Shown here in pieces: positions 37,363-46,162 of a stretch of DNA of 64,000 nt (the first letter of the stretch is position 1; the number at the start of each line of letters is the position of its first letter). The DNA lies in NCBI RefSeq assembly GCF_900107755.1, contig NZ_FNQR01000001.1, positions 402,831 through 466,830 on the forward strand, read 5' to 3'. The notes under the pieces were generated by a model. The model searched no databases. It was given only the letters and a program-made list of their open reading frames with translations, and was not told the origin of the DNA. Source of the DNA: Thalassobacillus cyri (GTDB lineage Bacteria > Bacillota > Bacilli > Bacillales > Halobacillaceae). The translations under genes were made by a program, and so were the position numbers.

Positions 37363-37617
37363 TCACCGTTTTTTTCGTGAACGTCTCATGATGGCACTGA
37401 TGATAAAGACAAAAATGATTGCGCCGATCAAAGCAGGTACAATCGCAATTCCCGCTAAGGATGGTCCCCATGAACCTAATAATTCACCGCCGATCCAGGC
37501 ACCTACAATACCTGCGATGATATTTCCGATGATGCCTAATGGCATGTCACGGCCGATGATTGCTCCGGCAAGCCAGCCGATCAGTCCGCCAACGATTAAA
37601 TATAAAATAAAACCCAT
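37363..37617 (-). CDS. GlsB/YeaQ/YmgE-family stress membrane protein
   Basis: 84 residues from ATG 37617 (AAGGAGG eight bases before). Three hydrophobic helices with the family pattern LIVGGLIGWLAGAIIGRDMP and GNIIAGIVGAWIGGELLG, basic end RRSRKKR. Members are general-stress membrane proteins (once called transglycosylase-associated). A sigma-B-like promoter lies upstream, which fits. Confidence 0.9.
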   Translation of the reverse strand: MGFILYLIVGGLIGWLAGAIIGRDMPLGIIGNIIAGIVGAWIGGELLGSWGPSLAGIAIVPALIGAIIFVFIISAIMRRSRKKR

Positions 37618-37654
37618 AATGGTTAACCTCCTTTTTAAGAATCTATTATGGATA

Positions 37655-37679
37655 TATCCCACATGAACAAATTTAAAAC
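37655..37679 (-). promoter_or_regulatory. Sigma-B-type promoter for the GlsB-like gene
   Basis: On the minus strand GTTTTA (37679-37674), 13 bases, then GGGATA (37660-37655). This fits the Bacillus sigma-B pattern GTTT-N13-15-GGGWAW and stands at a sensible distance from the start. Confidence 0.6.
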
Positions 37680-37697
37680 ATCAAGTGCAAAGATCTC

Positions 37698-37934
37698 TTA
37701 TATAGGCATAATGGAAACGATTTGTTGAATACGTACAAAAAAGGTAGAATTCCCGGCTTGTAATGCGATGTGGTCTGTCTGAACATCCGTCAATTCACCT
37801 CGGATTGTATCTTTGGTAGTCTCGACAATCAGGTTTTTGCCAAGGACAGACTGGAGACGGTTAACAACAAAAGGATCGACCAGGGTTGTATATGAAGAAT
37901 TGAATCCCTGGTTCCTGCTTTGATGGTAATACAT
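37698..37934 (-). CDS. DUF2642 / YuzF-like protein
   Basis: 78 residues from ATG 37934 after AGGGGGAATTT; a much longer frame reading in from upstream is artefactual as it overlaps the YczE-like gene. The part LVDPFVVNRLQSVLGKNLIV, then a small Sm-like barrel (GELTDVQTDHIALQAGNSTF, VRIQQIVSIMPI), is the DUF2642 pattern found in Bacillus spore-related small proteins such as YuzF. Function unknown. Confidence 0.8.
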   Translation of the reverse strand: MYYHQSRNQGFNSSYTTLVDPFVVNRLQSVLGKNLIVETTKDTIRGELTDVQTDHIALQAGNSTFFVRIQQIVSIMPI

Positions 37935-38004
37935 GAAATTCCCCCTATTTGGTAATCGGTACACTTTATGCAGTGGGCCAGGGAGTGGTGAGGAGGACAT
38001 AAAA

Positions 38005-38042
38005 AACCCCTTAACCTGGAAACTGTTCCATGTTAAGGGGTT
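38005..38042 (-). terminator. Terminator after the second YczE-like gene
   Basis: AACCCCTTAAC / GTTAAGGGGTT stem; minus-strand tail TTTTTTATG. Confidence 0.85.
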
Positions 38043-38047
38043 ATTGA

Positions 38048-38689
38048 CTACTGGATAATCGGCTCGAACCTTTCCCGGTAACCGGGATGGAGTAAATAAT
38101 ATAAAGGATAACCTTTGGTATAAAAATACTGGATGAGCGGACCTGCAAAGGCGGTGCCGACCAGCGTGCCGATACCTACAGGACCACCGATCAAGAAAGC
38201 AGTCGTCGACGTTGTGAGAGCAATTGCTGTCTGACTCACCAACAGACTGATTCTGAACTTCTTGGCGATGACTAGGAATAATTGATCGACCGGCGCCCGT
38301 GGCAGCTGAGGTAAAATATATATAGCTACACCTAAGGCAATGAATCCTACACTGATGATTACGGTAATGAGCTGGATAAGAAATGGTGCGGCTGCCAGGC
38401 TCATATTTTTGAAAACGACTTCGAGCCAGAAGTCCAGAACCAGACTTTCCAACACAAGCGGCAGTAAAGCTCGGAATTCCGGTTTTTGCTTTGCCAGCCA
38501 TCCATTCAGGAAAATGAACGCAAGCTGGAAGGTGCCGTACCAAATCCCTACTGTGAAACCGAATTTATCTTCCAACCCGACAAACAATGCCGTCCAAAAT
38601 CCTGCACCTAAAGCAGCTTTAATCAAAAGGGCTACACCGAAAAAATTGACAACTATACCAAGGATATATACCGACATGCGAAAAAGCAT
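38048..38689 (-). CDS. YczE/YyaS/YitT-family membrane protein, second copy
   Basis: 213 residues with about five membrane helices. Pattern MSVYILGIVVNFFGVALLIK, then GAGFWTALFVGLEDKFGFTV and LPRAPVDQLFLVIAKKF parallels the protein at 245-877, with low but steady similarity. GAGGGTG precedes ATG 38689. Function unknown. Confidence 0.8.
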   Translation of the reverse strand: MLFRMSVYILGIVVNFFGVALLIKAALGAGFWTALFVGLEDKFGFTVGIWYGTFQLAFIFLNGWLAKQKPEFRALLPLVLESLVLDFWLEVVFKNMSLAAAPFLIQLITVIISVGFIALGVAIYILPQLPRAPVDQLFLVIAKKFRISLLVSQTAIALTTSTTAFLIGGPVGIGTLVGTAFAGPLIQYFYTKGYPLYYLLHPGYRERFEPIIQ

Positions 38690-38896
38690 TTATGCACCCT
38701 CGTCTTTCTCATAATTATTGGTGGATATTTTATTATCAGGCAATTTTATTAGCCGAGTATTTTTGCGTCAATAGGTGTGGGGAAATTTTTTAATGGTAAA
38801 ATTTTAACGAACGGGAGAAGTCCTTAAATACATAATAGGACAGGGGTCCTGTGAATAGCATGGTATATAGAGACTACCTGAGAGGGTGAAAAGAAC

Positions 38897-40312
38897 ATGC
38901 AATTTCATGTGGTAGTATCCGGCGAGACGTTATGGGCTATAGCCCGGCGTTATCGTTCCAATATGAATCAGATTATATTAGCCAACCAGATAAAAAACCC
39001 GGATGTACTTGTGGCGGGTCAGGCGCTGGCCATTCCGGAACCGGGAAGGGAATATGTGGTGCAGGCGGGAGATACGCTGTGGGCGATTGCGCAGCGTTAT
39101 GGAATTTCTGTGCAGGATTTAGCACAGGTAAATCAAATCAGCAATCCTGCTTTGATTTTTGTCGGAGATATGCTGGTGCTTCCTTATTTTCCTTATACCG
39201 TTCAGTCGGGGGATACCTTATGGGCAATTTCCCGCAGGTTTGGTGCTTCGATGCAACGGATCATTCAAATCAATACCATTACCAATCCGTCGATGCTGTC
39301 TGTCGGGCAAATTTTGTACATCCCAAGGGAGCCCAGGCCTGTAACAGAAATTAATGCTTACATTACCAACATGAGTGAGGAAGGAAGACGTGAGGTTCTT
39401 GCCCTTGGACGGAATTTCACGTATCTGTCGCCGTTCACCTACTCAATCAGAGAGGATGGAACGATTACGGATTTGAACGATGCGGGAGTATTGGAAGCGG
39501 CGGATACTGCTAATATTGCTCCCCTGCTTGTATTGACCAATTTCAGGGGTCGGTCGTTTGACTCGGATATCGCGGCAACCCTTTTACGAAGTCCGGAATT
39601 ACAGGAAACCTTGCTTACGAATATCCTAAGTACGATGGAAGCGAAAGGCTATACCGGCCTTAATGTCGACTTCGAATATGTCTATCCAGAGGACCGGGAA
39701 AACTATAATAATTTTCTGAGGCGGGCCGTGGCCAGGCTGCGACCGGAAGGGTACACGGTTTCAACGGCACTTGCCCCAAAAGAAAGCGCGGATCAGCAGG
39801 GACTTTTATATGAAGCACATGATTATGCTGCCCATGGGGAAATCCTCGATTTTGTTGTCATCATGACCTATGAATGGGGATGGGCCGGAGGCGAGCCTTG
39901 GGCGATTGCTCCGATCAACAAAGTACGGGATGTCCTGGACTATGCCGTGACAGAAATTCCAAGGGAAAAAATTCTGATGGGTATCCCATTATACGGTAGG
40001 GACTGGAAGATTCCATGGGTGCAAGGGACATTCGCCAGGACGGTGAGCCCTAAGGAAGCAGTCCAATTGGCGCAGCGATACGGAGTAGATATCCAGTATG
40101 ATGAAACTTATCAATCTCCTTTTTTCCGTTATGTCGATGGAACCGGCCAGGAGCATGAAGTCTGGTTCGAAGATGCGCGCAGCGTGCAGGCGAAATACGA
40201 CACGATAAAAGCATATGGCTTACGAGGCGGCAGCTACTGGGTGCTGGGAAGTACATTCCCGCAAAACTGGCCGGTGTTAAGGGATAATTTCATGATCCGG
40301 AAGTATTCGTGA
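38897..40312 (+). CDS. LysM-GH18 spore cortex hydrolase, YaaH/SleL-like
   Basis: 471 residues. Three LysM domains at about 1-47, 51-97 and 98-145, each with GDTLWAIA-type cores. A GH18 domain follows (about 150-465) with catalytic GLNVDFEYVYPEDREN; the final Glu of DxE is the acid. YaaH/SleL cut cortex peptidoglycan during germination as N-acetylglucosaminidases. No signal peptide, normal for proteins made in the mother cell and placed in the coat. ATG follows GAGGGTGAAAAGAAC. Confidence 0.92.
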   Translation: MQFHVVVSGETLWAIARRYRSNMNQIILANQIKNPDVLVAGQALAIPEPGREYVVQAGDTLWAIAQRYGISVQDLAQVNQISNPALIFVGDMLVLPYFPYTVQSGDTLWAISRRFGASMQRIIQINTITNPSMLSVGQILYIPREPRPVTEINAYITNMSEEGRREVLALGRNFTYLSPFTYSIREDGTITDLNDAGVLEAADTANIAPLLVLTNFRGRSFDSDIAATLLRSPELQETLLTNILSTMEAKGYTGLNVDFEYVYPEDRENYNNFLRRAVARLRPEGYTVSTALAPKESADQQGLLYEAHDYAAHGEILDFVVIMTYEWGWAGGEPWAIAPINKVRDVLDYAVTEIPREKILMGIPLYGRDWKIPWVQGTFARTVSPKEAVQLAQRYGVDIQYDETYQSPFFRYVDGTGQEHEVWFEDARSVQAKYDTIKAYGLRGGSYWVLGSTFPQNWPVLRDNFMIRKYS

Positions 40313-40390
40313 CTGTCAGCGGTTGGTAAGTTCAGGTTTTGGTGATACAGGTAATGGATATTGCAGAGATCAATGCCCCTGCCAATCATA

Positions 40391-40418
40391 GGCGTACCAG
40401 ACTCCGGTACGTCTTTTT
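40391..40418 (+). terminator. Rho-independent terminator
   Basis: GGCGTACC / GGTACGTC stem and TTTTT. Confidence 0.75.
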
Positions 40419-40561
40419 CTACATACTTTTATAGAAAAGACTAAATACTTCTGTGAGAGCAGCTAATGAAGAGATAAAAATGGTAAAATAAATGGAAAAT
40501 AATAGATTGTTATTATTTTAGTTGATTGTCTGTAAAGAAAGGGTGTTGGGATGATGAGAAG

Positions 40562-41120
40562 ATGGAGCAATTGTTGGAACAGTTACCGGAGCTTGAGACG
40601 AAGCGGTTGATTTTAAGAAAAATAAGCCTGAATGATATCGAGGATATATTTGCGTACGGCTCCAATGCTAATGTATCGCAATATGTCAGTTGGGAGACGC
40701 ATCAATCGCTGGAGGACGCCCGGCAATTCGTAGAGTTTGTCCAGGAAGGATATCGACTGGGCAAAAAAAGCGTTATGGGGAATGGAGTTGAAGTCTACTG
40801 GAAAGCTTGTGGGTACGACTGACGTTGTAACCCTAAATACCAAGCATAAGCGGGCGAAAATTGGATATGTACTAGCCGAGGAATATTGGGGGCAAGGCTT
40901 CACTACCGAAGCTGCTGAGAAAATCATCGCTTTTGAATTTAACGAATTGAACTTAGAGCGGATCCAGGCACGGTGTTTTGTAGATAATATTGGCTCACAG
41001 CGGGTAATGGAAAAGGTCGGCATGACAAGGGAAGGAACCATAAGAAAAGGAATGCTGGTAAAAGGAAAGTTTCAGGATTTGAAGCTTTATTCCATTTTAT
41101 CGGAAGAATTTCATCCATGA
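40562..41120 (+). pseudogene. GNAT acetyltransferase (RimJ-like) with poly-A frameshift
   Basis: Two overlapping frames together make a complete RimJ/RimL-type acetyltransferase: first ELETKRLILRKISLNDIEDI up to FVQEGYRLGKK, then LWGMELKSTGKLVGTTDVV, AKIGYVLAEEYWGQGFTTEA and RCFVDNIGSQRVMEKVGM. They join at a run of seven A (40761-40767); six A would give one open frame. Thus it is a single gene disrupted by one base, or a base-count error. The following small gene begins 13 bases after the stop. Confidence 0.8.
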
Positions 41121-41133
41121 TTAGGGGGGAGTA

Positions 41134-41406
41134 ATGATCGAAAAACAAAACAAACAGCTTTATTTTAGTTTGGTATTAGGTACAACAGGAATGGTTTTGA
41201 TCGGATTAGGGATCATGCGTTACTTTACATTGACAGACGACGCCATCGGGTTTGGATTATCGTTGCTGGGGTTTATTATAGCTAATAACTATTTGCTTTA
41301 CATAGAAAAGAAAGCCGGTATCAACAGCCAAACAGTGCGGATTCAGTCTATCACGGGAACTGTGATTTTAGCAGGTACTTCCTATCTTTTTTTATCTAGT
41401 ATTTAG
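41134..41406 (+). CDS. Three-helix membrane protein, unknown
   Basis: 90 residues, ATG 41134 after TTAGGGGGGAGTA. Helices at about 9-29, 37-53 and 70-88. Begins MIEKQNKQLYFSLVLGTTGM. No family recognised. It lies close behind the broken acetyltransferase and 35 bases before the next acetyltransferase gene, perhaps one transcript. Confidence 0.6.
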   Translation: MIEKQNKQLYFSLVLGTTGMVLIGLGIMRYFTLTDDAIGFGLSLLGFIIANNYLLYIEKKAGINSQTVRIQSITGTVILAGTSYLFLSSI

Positions 41407-41441
41407 GTAATATGATTTTGTAGTCTGAGGGAGGAATCGCT

Positions 41442-41951
41442 ATGATACAGGTGGTAAAGGCGAACGTTCATCATGTCCAAGGGATAGCTGATGTTTGTTC
41501 AGTAGCTACGCGAGCCACTTATAAAGATATTTACACGCCGGAATATATCGAGCGGGTTATCAAAAAATTCTATAACCCGGCCAGAATTTTAACGGAAGTC
41601 ACTTATTCAGGGAAAGACTGGGGCGGCTATTTCGCAGCGGTTGAAAACAATGAAGTGATTGGTGCTTGTGGAGGCGGTATGATCAGCGATATTGCGGGCG
41701 AAGTTTATGTTTTATATCTTGATCCTCGAAGACGTAATGAGGGAATTGGTACGAAGCTGCTGGAGGCAGTCAGCCATCAGCAAAAATATGAGTTCCATGC
41801 GAAAGAACAGTGGGTTTCTGTTCAAGAAGGTAACACCAAAGGGATTCCTTTCTATGAAGCCAGAGGGTTTGTATACCAGCATAAACAGGCGGGGTATGGT
41901 AATGGAGAAGCAGAAAACGATAGCTCATTACGATACCATCGATATCTATAA
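41442..41951 (+). CDS. GNAT-family N-acetyltransferase
   Basis: 169 residues. VYVLYLDPRRRNEGIGTKLLEAV is the acetyl-CoA motif; WVSVQEGNTKGIPFYEARGF is the typical last helix and strand. ATG 41442 follows GGGAGGAATCGCT. Acceptor unknown. Three GNAT genes (one broken at each end) occur in this window. Confidence 0.88.
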   Translation: MIQVVKANVHHVQGIADVCSVATRATYKDIYTPEYIERVIKKFYNPARILTEVTYSGKDWGGYFAAVENNEVIGACGGGMISDIAGEVYVLYLDPRRRNEGIGTKLLEAVSHQQKYEFHAKEQWVSVQEGNTKGIPFYEARGFVYQHKQAGYGNGEAENDSSLRYHRYL

Positions 41952-42026
41952 GTTTAACAAGGTAACACAGCACCCTTTCTGCAACGCGCCCATACGATAA
42001 AGAGTGAGCGATAAGGAGGGCGAGCG

Positions 42027-42518
42027 ATGTATAGGAATCTTTTTCAGGGTGCATACCCTTTTGATGAGCGACAAACCACAGCGGAGTATGGGGCAAAAGG
42101 AGCGCTGAATGCAACTTCCCTGAATCTTCCGCAAATGTTGACCTATGCCATTCAGGACGAATATTTGGCACAAGCGAGATATCGGGATGTTTTGAATAAT
42201 TTTGGGTATGTGCGTCAGTTTGCGAATATTCAGCAGGCGGAATTGAGGCATATCCAGGCGTTGCTCCCGTTATTTCAGCGCTATCAGGTTCCTGTGCCGG
42301 CTGACATTTCCGAGACATTTGTGTCGACTCCAGCGTCGGTGAAGCAGGCATTTGCAGGCGCTGTCCAGGCTGAAATCGATAATATTTCGATGTATAACAA
42401 ATTCCTTTCCTACATGCTGCCAAAGGATGTAAGGATGGTATTCACCAATTTACGTAACGCTTCTATGAATCATCTGGCTGCATTTGAGAGGGGACTGGCG
42501 CGAGACCTTCATGAATGA
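42027..42518 (+). CDS. Ferritin-like di-iron protein (DUF2202-like)
   Basis: 163 residues forming a four-helix bundle. Metal ligands seen: Glu in QDEYLAQARYRDV, Glu and His in QQAELRHIQAL (ExxH), Glu in AVQAEIDNISMYNKF and His in MNHLAAFERGL, the pattern of ferritin-like DUF2202 proteins. It could oxidise or store iron, or act in oxidative stress; some relatives are spore-associated. ATG follows AAGGAGGG. Confidence 0.8.
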   Translation: MYRNLFQGAYPFDERQTTAEYGAKGALNATSLNLPQMLTYAIQDEYLAQARYRDVLNNFGYVRQFANIQQAELRHIQALLPLFQRYQVPVPADISETFVSTPASVKQAFAGAVQAEIDNISMYNKFLSYMLPKDVRMVFTNLRNASMNHLAAFERGLARDLHE

Positions 42519-42534
42519 ATCCGGTCAAAAAAAG

Positions 42535-42612
42535 AAAGGCAGCATGTTAACCAGGAAAAAGGGGGAGGTCACTGGTAGGGTGCTGCCTTTATTCACTTTT
42601 ATCCTAACAGAT
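42535..42612 (+). repeat. Hairpin plus 62-bp dispersed repeat, copy 1
   Basis: AAAGGCAGCA (42535-42544) pairs perfectly with TGCTGCCTTT (42581-42590), a probable terminator for the ferritin-like gene. Its loop and right flank (42551-42612) contain CAGGAAAAAGGGGGAGGTCA, then CTGCCTTTATT and CCTAACAGA, which recur with small changes at 47320-47381. The two copies flank the glycosyltransferase-LCP-NERD genes. Confidence 0.65.
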
Positions 42613-42962
42613 ATAGACGCTTTAAACCAATAAAGTAATTAAAATGTAATACGAATTTTACAATAACACCTATTTTTAACCATACCTCCCCATGTGATTT
42701 AACTTGATATGTAAACTATTAGTTAGTAACGTAGTTACATATTTTACACATTATTTGGTGGATAACGGAAGATAATGTCACTTGGTGTATATGTTTTCTC
42801 ATAAAAAGTGGAGATTTATTTAGATAATAAGCCTGTATTGTTTCAGGTACCGGTTGTGATAACCTTTATAGATGATGGGTGAACGTCCTCCTTGCATGGG
42901 GGACGTTTTTACTTTCAAATGTATTGTTTTTTCGTATGTTGTCTAATGAAGGAGTGGCATAG
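42613..42962 (+). promoter_or_regulatory. Long leader region before the glycosyltransferase gene
   Basis: 350 bases without a gene. A palindrome ATATGTAA / TTACATAT spans about 42708-42746, and a terminator-like stem AACGTCC / GGACGTT followed by TTTT (42882-42910) lies 53 bases before the start, so transcription may be attenuated. The stem does not match any riboswitch class I know. Confidence 0.45.
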
Positions 42963-44381
42963 TTGGATATATTAATCACCATTTTTTTCTTAATCAGTGT
43001 TACATTCCCGGTTTTGCATATCTATCATTGCCTGCCGTTTTTTCGTGAGTCTGGTGAAAGAACCGACGCAAATCGTGAGCTGAAACGATGGAAGAGTGAA
43101 CATGGCTATGATATGGAAAAAGGTATAAGTATATTAGTTCCGTGTTTTAACGAAGAGGACATTATAGAAACGTCAGTTGAGAGCATGAAGTCTTTGTCGT
43201 ATTCCCGGTTTGAAGTTTTTTATATCAATGACGGTTCATCAGACAATACGATGGATCAGTTGGATGAATTATTGGATTTGACCCCCAGCAGCATCGCATC
43301 ACAGGGAGAGCTTACTTATGAAGAAGTCAAAAAAGTATACCAATCTTCCCATTATCCTAATATCTATGTGATCGATAAGGAGAATGGCGGGAAAGCGGAC
43401 TCTCTGAACGCCGGTATTGAATATGCAACGAAGGATTTAGTTGTCACATTGGATGCCGACACTATTTTAACCAGAACGGCATTAAATTCTGTCAACGAGG
43501 CTTTTGAGGATAGAAATGTAGTTGCGGCAGGAGGTATGGTACATGTACTGCAGACAAAAACAGATCATCCATTGAGCCGCTTATCTTTAAAAAATACGAA
43601 TATGCTGATACGTGTGCAAGTACTTGATTTCCTGAAAGCATTCTATATATCCAAATTATCACTGGTACGGTTCAAAGCTTTGGCAGTCATATCAGGTGCA
43701 TTCGGGATTTTCAATAAGCAAGTGCTGATTGATGTAGGAGGCTATCGTAATTCGATCGGAGAAGATATTGATATCACTTTACGTATCCAGCGGTATATAG
43801 CCAAGCATAAAGACATGAAAATCAGTTTCATAGCTGATGCAGTAGGCTACACGGAGCTACCTGAAACATGGAGGGACTTGACCAAGCAGCGGCTGCGTTG
43901 GCAGAAAGCCTATATCGACTGCATCATTCACTTTTGGGCGTTTTTCTTAAAAACGTTACTTACGAAGCCTGTATCCTTTTTTTATGTATTTGAAACATTT
44001 CTTATTGGGACGCTGGCGGCTTACGTCATGACAGGTATCATGACTTACAATATAATCAACAACCCGGGGAATTCGTTCATCGATTATATGTTTTTCTATT
44101 TGTTCTTCCTGATTTTATTTGGAATCGTGTATGACCTTGTGGCACTTCGGATGAATAAACATTATGGGTTTTCATTCAGCAAAATGGATAGTCTTCGTTT
44201 GTTTGTAACAATCCTGTTTGATATTTTCATCTATCGATTTGTAGCCGTTTATTATGTCATGTATGGCAGTATTTCCTATTTCTTCAACAAAAAATGGAAC
44301 AAAGTCTCCCGGACTGGCAGAAGTTATAGCCAGCAAACGGCAACAGGAAGATTAGCTAAGTCCAGGGAAAATGTATCTTAA
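42963..44381 (+). CDS. Family 2 processive glycosyltransferase, PgaC-like
   Basis: 472 residues from TTG 42963 after AAGGAGTGG. One N-terminal helix, a GT-A domain with ISILVPCFNEEDIIETSV, the DxD motif in LVVTLDADTILT, GED in NSIGEDIDITLRI and QRLRW (TKQRLRWQKAY), then about three C-terminal helices. This is the layout of PgaC/BcsA-like membrane synthases that polymerise and export polysaccharide. It has an LCP gene directly after it, which suggests its product is attached to the wall. Sugar unknown. Confidence 0.88.
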   Translation: MDILITIFFLISVTFPVLHIYHCLPFFRESGERTDANRELKRWKSEHGYDMEKGISILVPCFNEEDIIETSVESMKSLSYSRFEVFYINDGSSDNTMDQLDELLDLTPSSIASQGELTYEEVKKVYQSSHYPNIYVIDKENGGKADSLNAGIEYATKDLVVTLDADTILTRTALNSVNEAFEDRNVVAAGGMVHVLQTKTDHPLSRLSLKNTNMLIRVQVLDFLKAFYISKLSLVRFKALAVISGAFGIFNKQVLIDVGGYRNSIGEDIDITLRIQRYIAKHKDMKISFIADAVGYTELPETWRDLTKQRLRWQKAYIDCIIHFWAFFLKTLLTKPVSFFYVFETFLIGTLAAYVMTGIMTYNIINNPGNSFIDYMFFYLFFLILFGIVYDLVALRMNKHYGFSFSKMDSLRLFVTILFDIFIYRFVAVYYVMYGSISYFFNKKWNKVSRTGRSYSQQTATGRLAKSRENVS

Positions 44382-44394
44382 AGTAGGTGAAAGT

Positions 44395-45972
44395 ATGAAA
44401 AGTAAGAAAATATTGTTGTTTACATTGACAGCCTTGACAGTTTTAGTACTTGGAGTAGTCAGTTATCTTTTCAACTTTGTAACATCAACATCCGCAAGTA
44501 TCAAGGAAGATATCGATAGGAATCCAAAGGTTGCAAACCGTATGGAGAATATCGACCTTGGAGAAGGAGATCCGATATCGATTCTAATCATGGGGCTGGA
44601 TACCCGGGCTGGTGAAGGTGGCGGCCGTGCTGATGCCATGGTCCTTGTCACCATTAATCCAGCTGACAAATCAACCCATATGGTCAGTATCCCGCGTGAT
44701 ACCTATATGAAAATAAGTGGAGCAGAAGACAAAATCAACAGTACTTACGAGGCAGGCGGAACAGCGATGACTGTTTCGTCGGTTGAAAAACTGCTGGATG
44801 TCCCGGTAGATTACTTTGTCAAGGTGAATTTTAAAGGGTTTGAAGGTATTGTAGATGCCCTGGGCGGGATTAAGCTGAATAATGTTTTGGAATTCGATAC
44901 CTATGATTCTGAATTCACTGATGAGAAGATGTATTTTCCAAAAGGTTGGAATCATTTGACCGGCAAAGAAGCTTTAATCTATGCCCGGATGAGGAAGCAG
45001 GACCCACGAGGGGACTTTGGACGGCAGGAGCGCCAGCGTCAGGTAATTGAAAAGGTCATCGAAAAAGGATCGCGCACTTCATCCATTTTAAAATTTGGTG
45101 AAATTGCTACGGTAATCCAGAATAATGTAAAAACAAACATGTCCCTGAAGGATATGGGGCAAATCCAATTGAATTATAGAGATGCCAGAAATAATATCAA
45201 GCAGCATAAAATAGAAGGCTCAGAGGAAACAATTAAGGGCACTTACTATTTTATGCCTGATGAGGATAAACTTAAGGAACTCTCTAACGATCTGAAAGTA
45301 CATCTGGACCTAATCGAATCTGAACCTGATGAAAGTAATGAGCAGGCTGATGATAATCCGGAGCAAAATAAGGAAGATAGTGGAAAAGACAAAGAAGAGT
45401 CTTCAGAAAAAAAGTCTGATGAGCAGGAAAATCCAAATAAGAAGGATAAAGAGAACGATCCGCCTCAGCCGGAAGAAGATAAGGCTACTGAGCCAGAAGA
45501 GGATACAAGCACGAAAGAGACGGATGAAAATAACGAGGACGGGACAACCGTTCAGGAAGATGAACCGGATACACAACAGGATCAGGAAGATGAACCTGAA
45601 TCACAAACGGATCAGGAAGATACAAAGGACGAACCCAGACAGGACAGCGGCAAGCCGAATGTTTCTGAAGTAATCACGAAAAATTGGTCAGTGGTACCTA
45701 CCCAGCAAGAAAATCATACGATTATAACCTTTGAAAAAGGAACGCTGGATTGGGAAGAAATGACGACTGCTGTTGCAAAAGGCACCGGTTTAGCCAATAG
45801 CGATATGATACTCTGGTGGGCAGAAGGTCAAGGCACCGATCGTGCCATCGCTACTGTCACGAATAAAGCACAAACAGAGAATTATCGTGTCTACGTTTCA
45901 TGGGTGGATGGTGCAGGTTACAAACCTGTCAAGGTGGAAGTGCTGTATGAAAATGATCAGAAGAACCGGTGA
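44395..45972 (+). CDS. LCP (LytR-CpsA-Psr) ligase fused to a YrrS-like DUF1510 domain
   Basis: 525 residues from ATG 44395 (GTAGGTG seven bases before). One N-terminal helix (about 5-27), then an LCP domain (about 55-220) with ISILIMGLDTRAGEG, DAMVLVTINP, SIPRDTYMKI and the closing ALIYARMRKQDPRGDFGRQE, which holds the Arg/Asp residues for polyprenyl-phosphate and metal binding. A very acidic linker (about 305-418) follows. The last 100 residues (DWEEMTTAVAKGTG, YRVYVSWVDGAGYKPVKVE) match the DUF1510 domain of B. subtilis YrrS, a GpsB-linked wall-synthesis protein. It probably attaches a polymer made by the preceding synthase to peptidoglycan. The fusion is unusual. Confidence 0.85.
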   Translation: MKSKKILLFTLTALTVLVLGVVSYLFNFVTSTSASIKEDIDRNPKVANRMENIDLGEGDPISILIMGLDTRAGEGGGRADAMVLVTINPADKSTHMVSIPRDTYMKISGAEDKINSTYEAGGTAMTVSSVEKLLDVPVDYFVKVNFKGFEGIVDALGGIKLNNVLEFDTYDSEFTDEKMYFPKGWNHLTGKEALIYARMRKQDPRGDFGRQERQRQVIEKVIEKGSRTSSILKFGEIATVIQNNVKTNMSLKDMGQIQLNYRDARNNIKQHKIEGSEETIKGTYYFMPDEDKLKELSNDLKVHLDLIESEPDESNEQADDNPEQNKEDSGKDKEESSEKKSDEQENPNKKDKENDPPQPEEDKATEPEEDTSTKETDENNEDGTTVQEDEPDTQQDQEDEPESQTDQEDTKDEPRQDSGKPNVSEVITKNWSVVPTQQENHTIITFEKGTLDWEEMTTAVAKGTGLANSDMILWWAEGQGTDRAIATVTNKAQTENYRVYVSWVDGAGYKPVKVEVLYENDQKNR

Positions 45973-46018
45973 TTTGAATAGCTTACTGGTTCTATAGCTG
46001 ACATAAAAGATACAATGG

Positions 46019-46045
46019 AAGAGAGGCGATATGCCTCTCTTTTTA
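46019..46045 (+). terminator. Rho-independent terminator
   Basis: AGAGAGGC / GCCTCTCT stem and TTTTATT after the LCP gene. Confidence 0.85.
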
Positions 46046-46162
46046 TTATCATTCTACCCAATATATATAAAATCTAAGTAATATTAACCAATTTCAAATA
46101 AGCTACCTCACCCGTTAAGTTTTCTTCGAATGCTATAAAAAAGTCTATGGGGGGAAAGTCTT

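Noticed and set aside
37935..38543. Long minus-strand frame fused ahead of the DUF2642 gene
   Set aside because: It overlaps the well-supported YczE-like gene and a terminator in another frame; the DUF2642 gene has its own ribosome site and start.
41770..42423. 217-residue minus-strand frame
   Set aside because: It is antisense to a GNAT gene and a ferritin-like gene that both have family motifs; composition is shadow-like.
45329..45673. 114-residue basic frame inside the LCP gene
   Set aside because: It is the +2 shadow of the acidic linker, whose GAA/GAT codons read as Arg/Ile/Lys in that frame.
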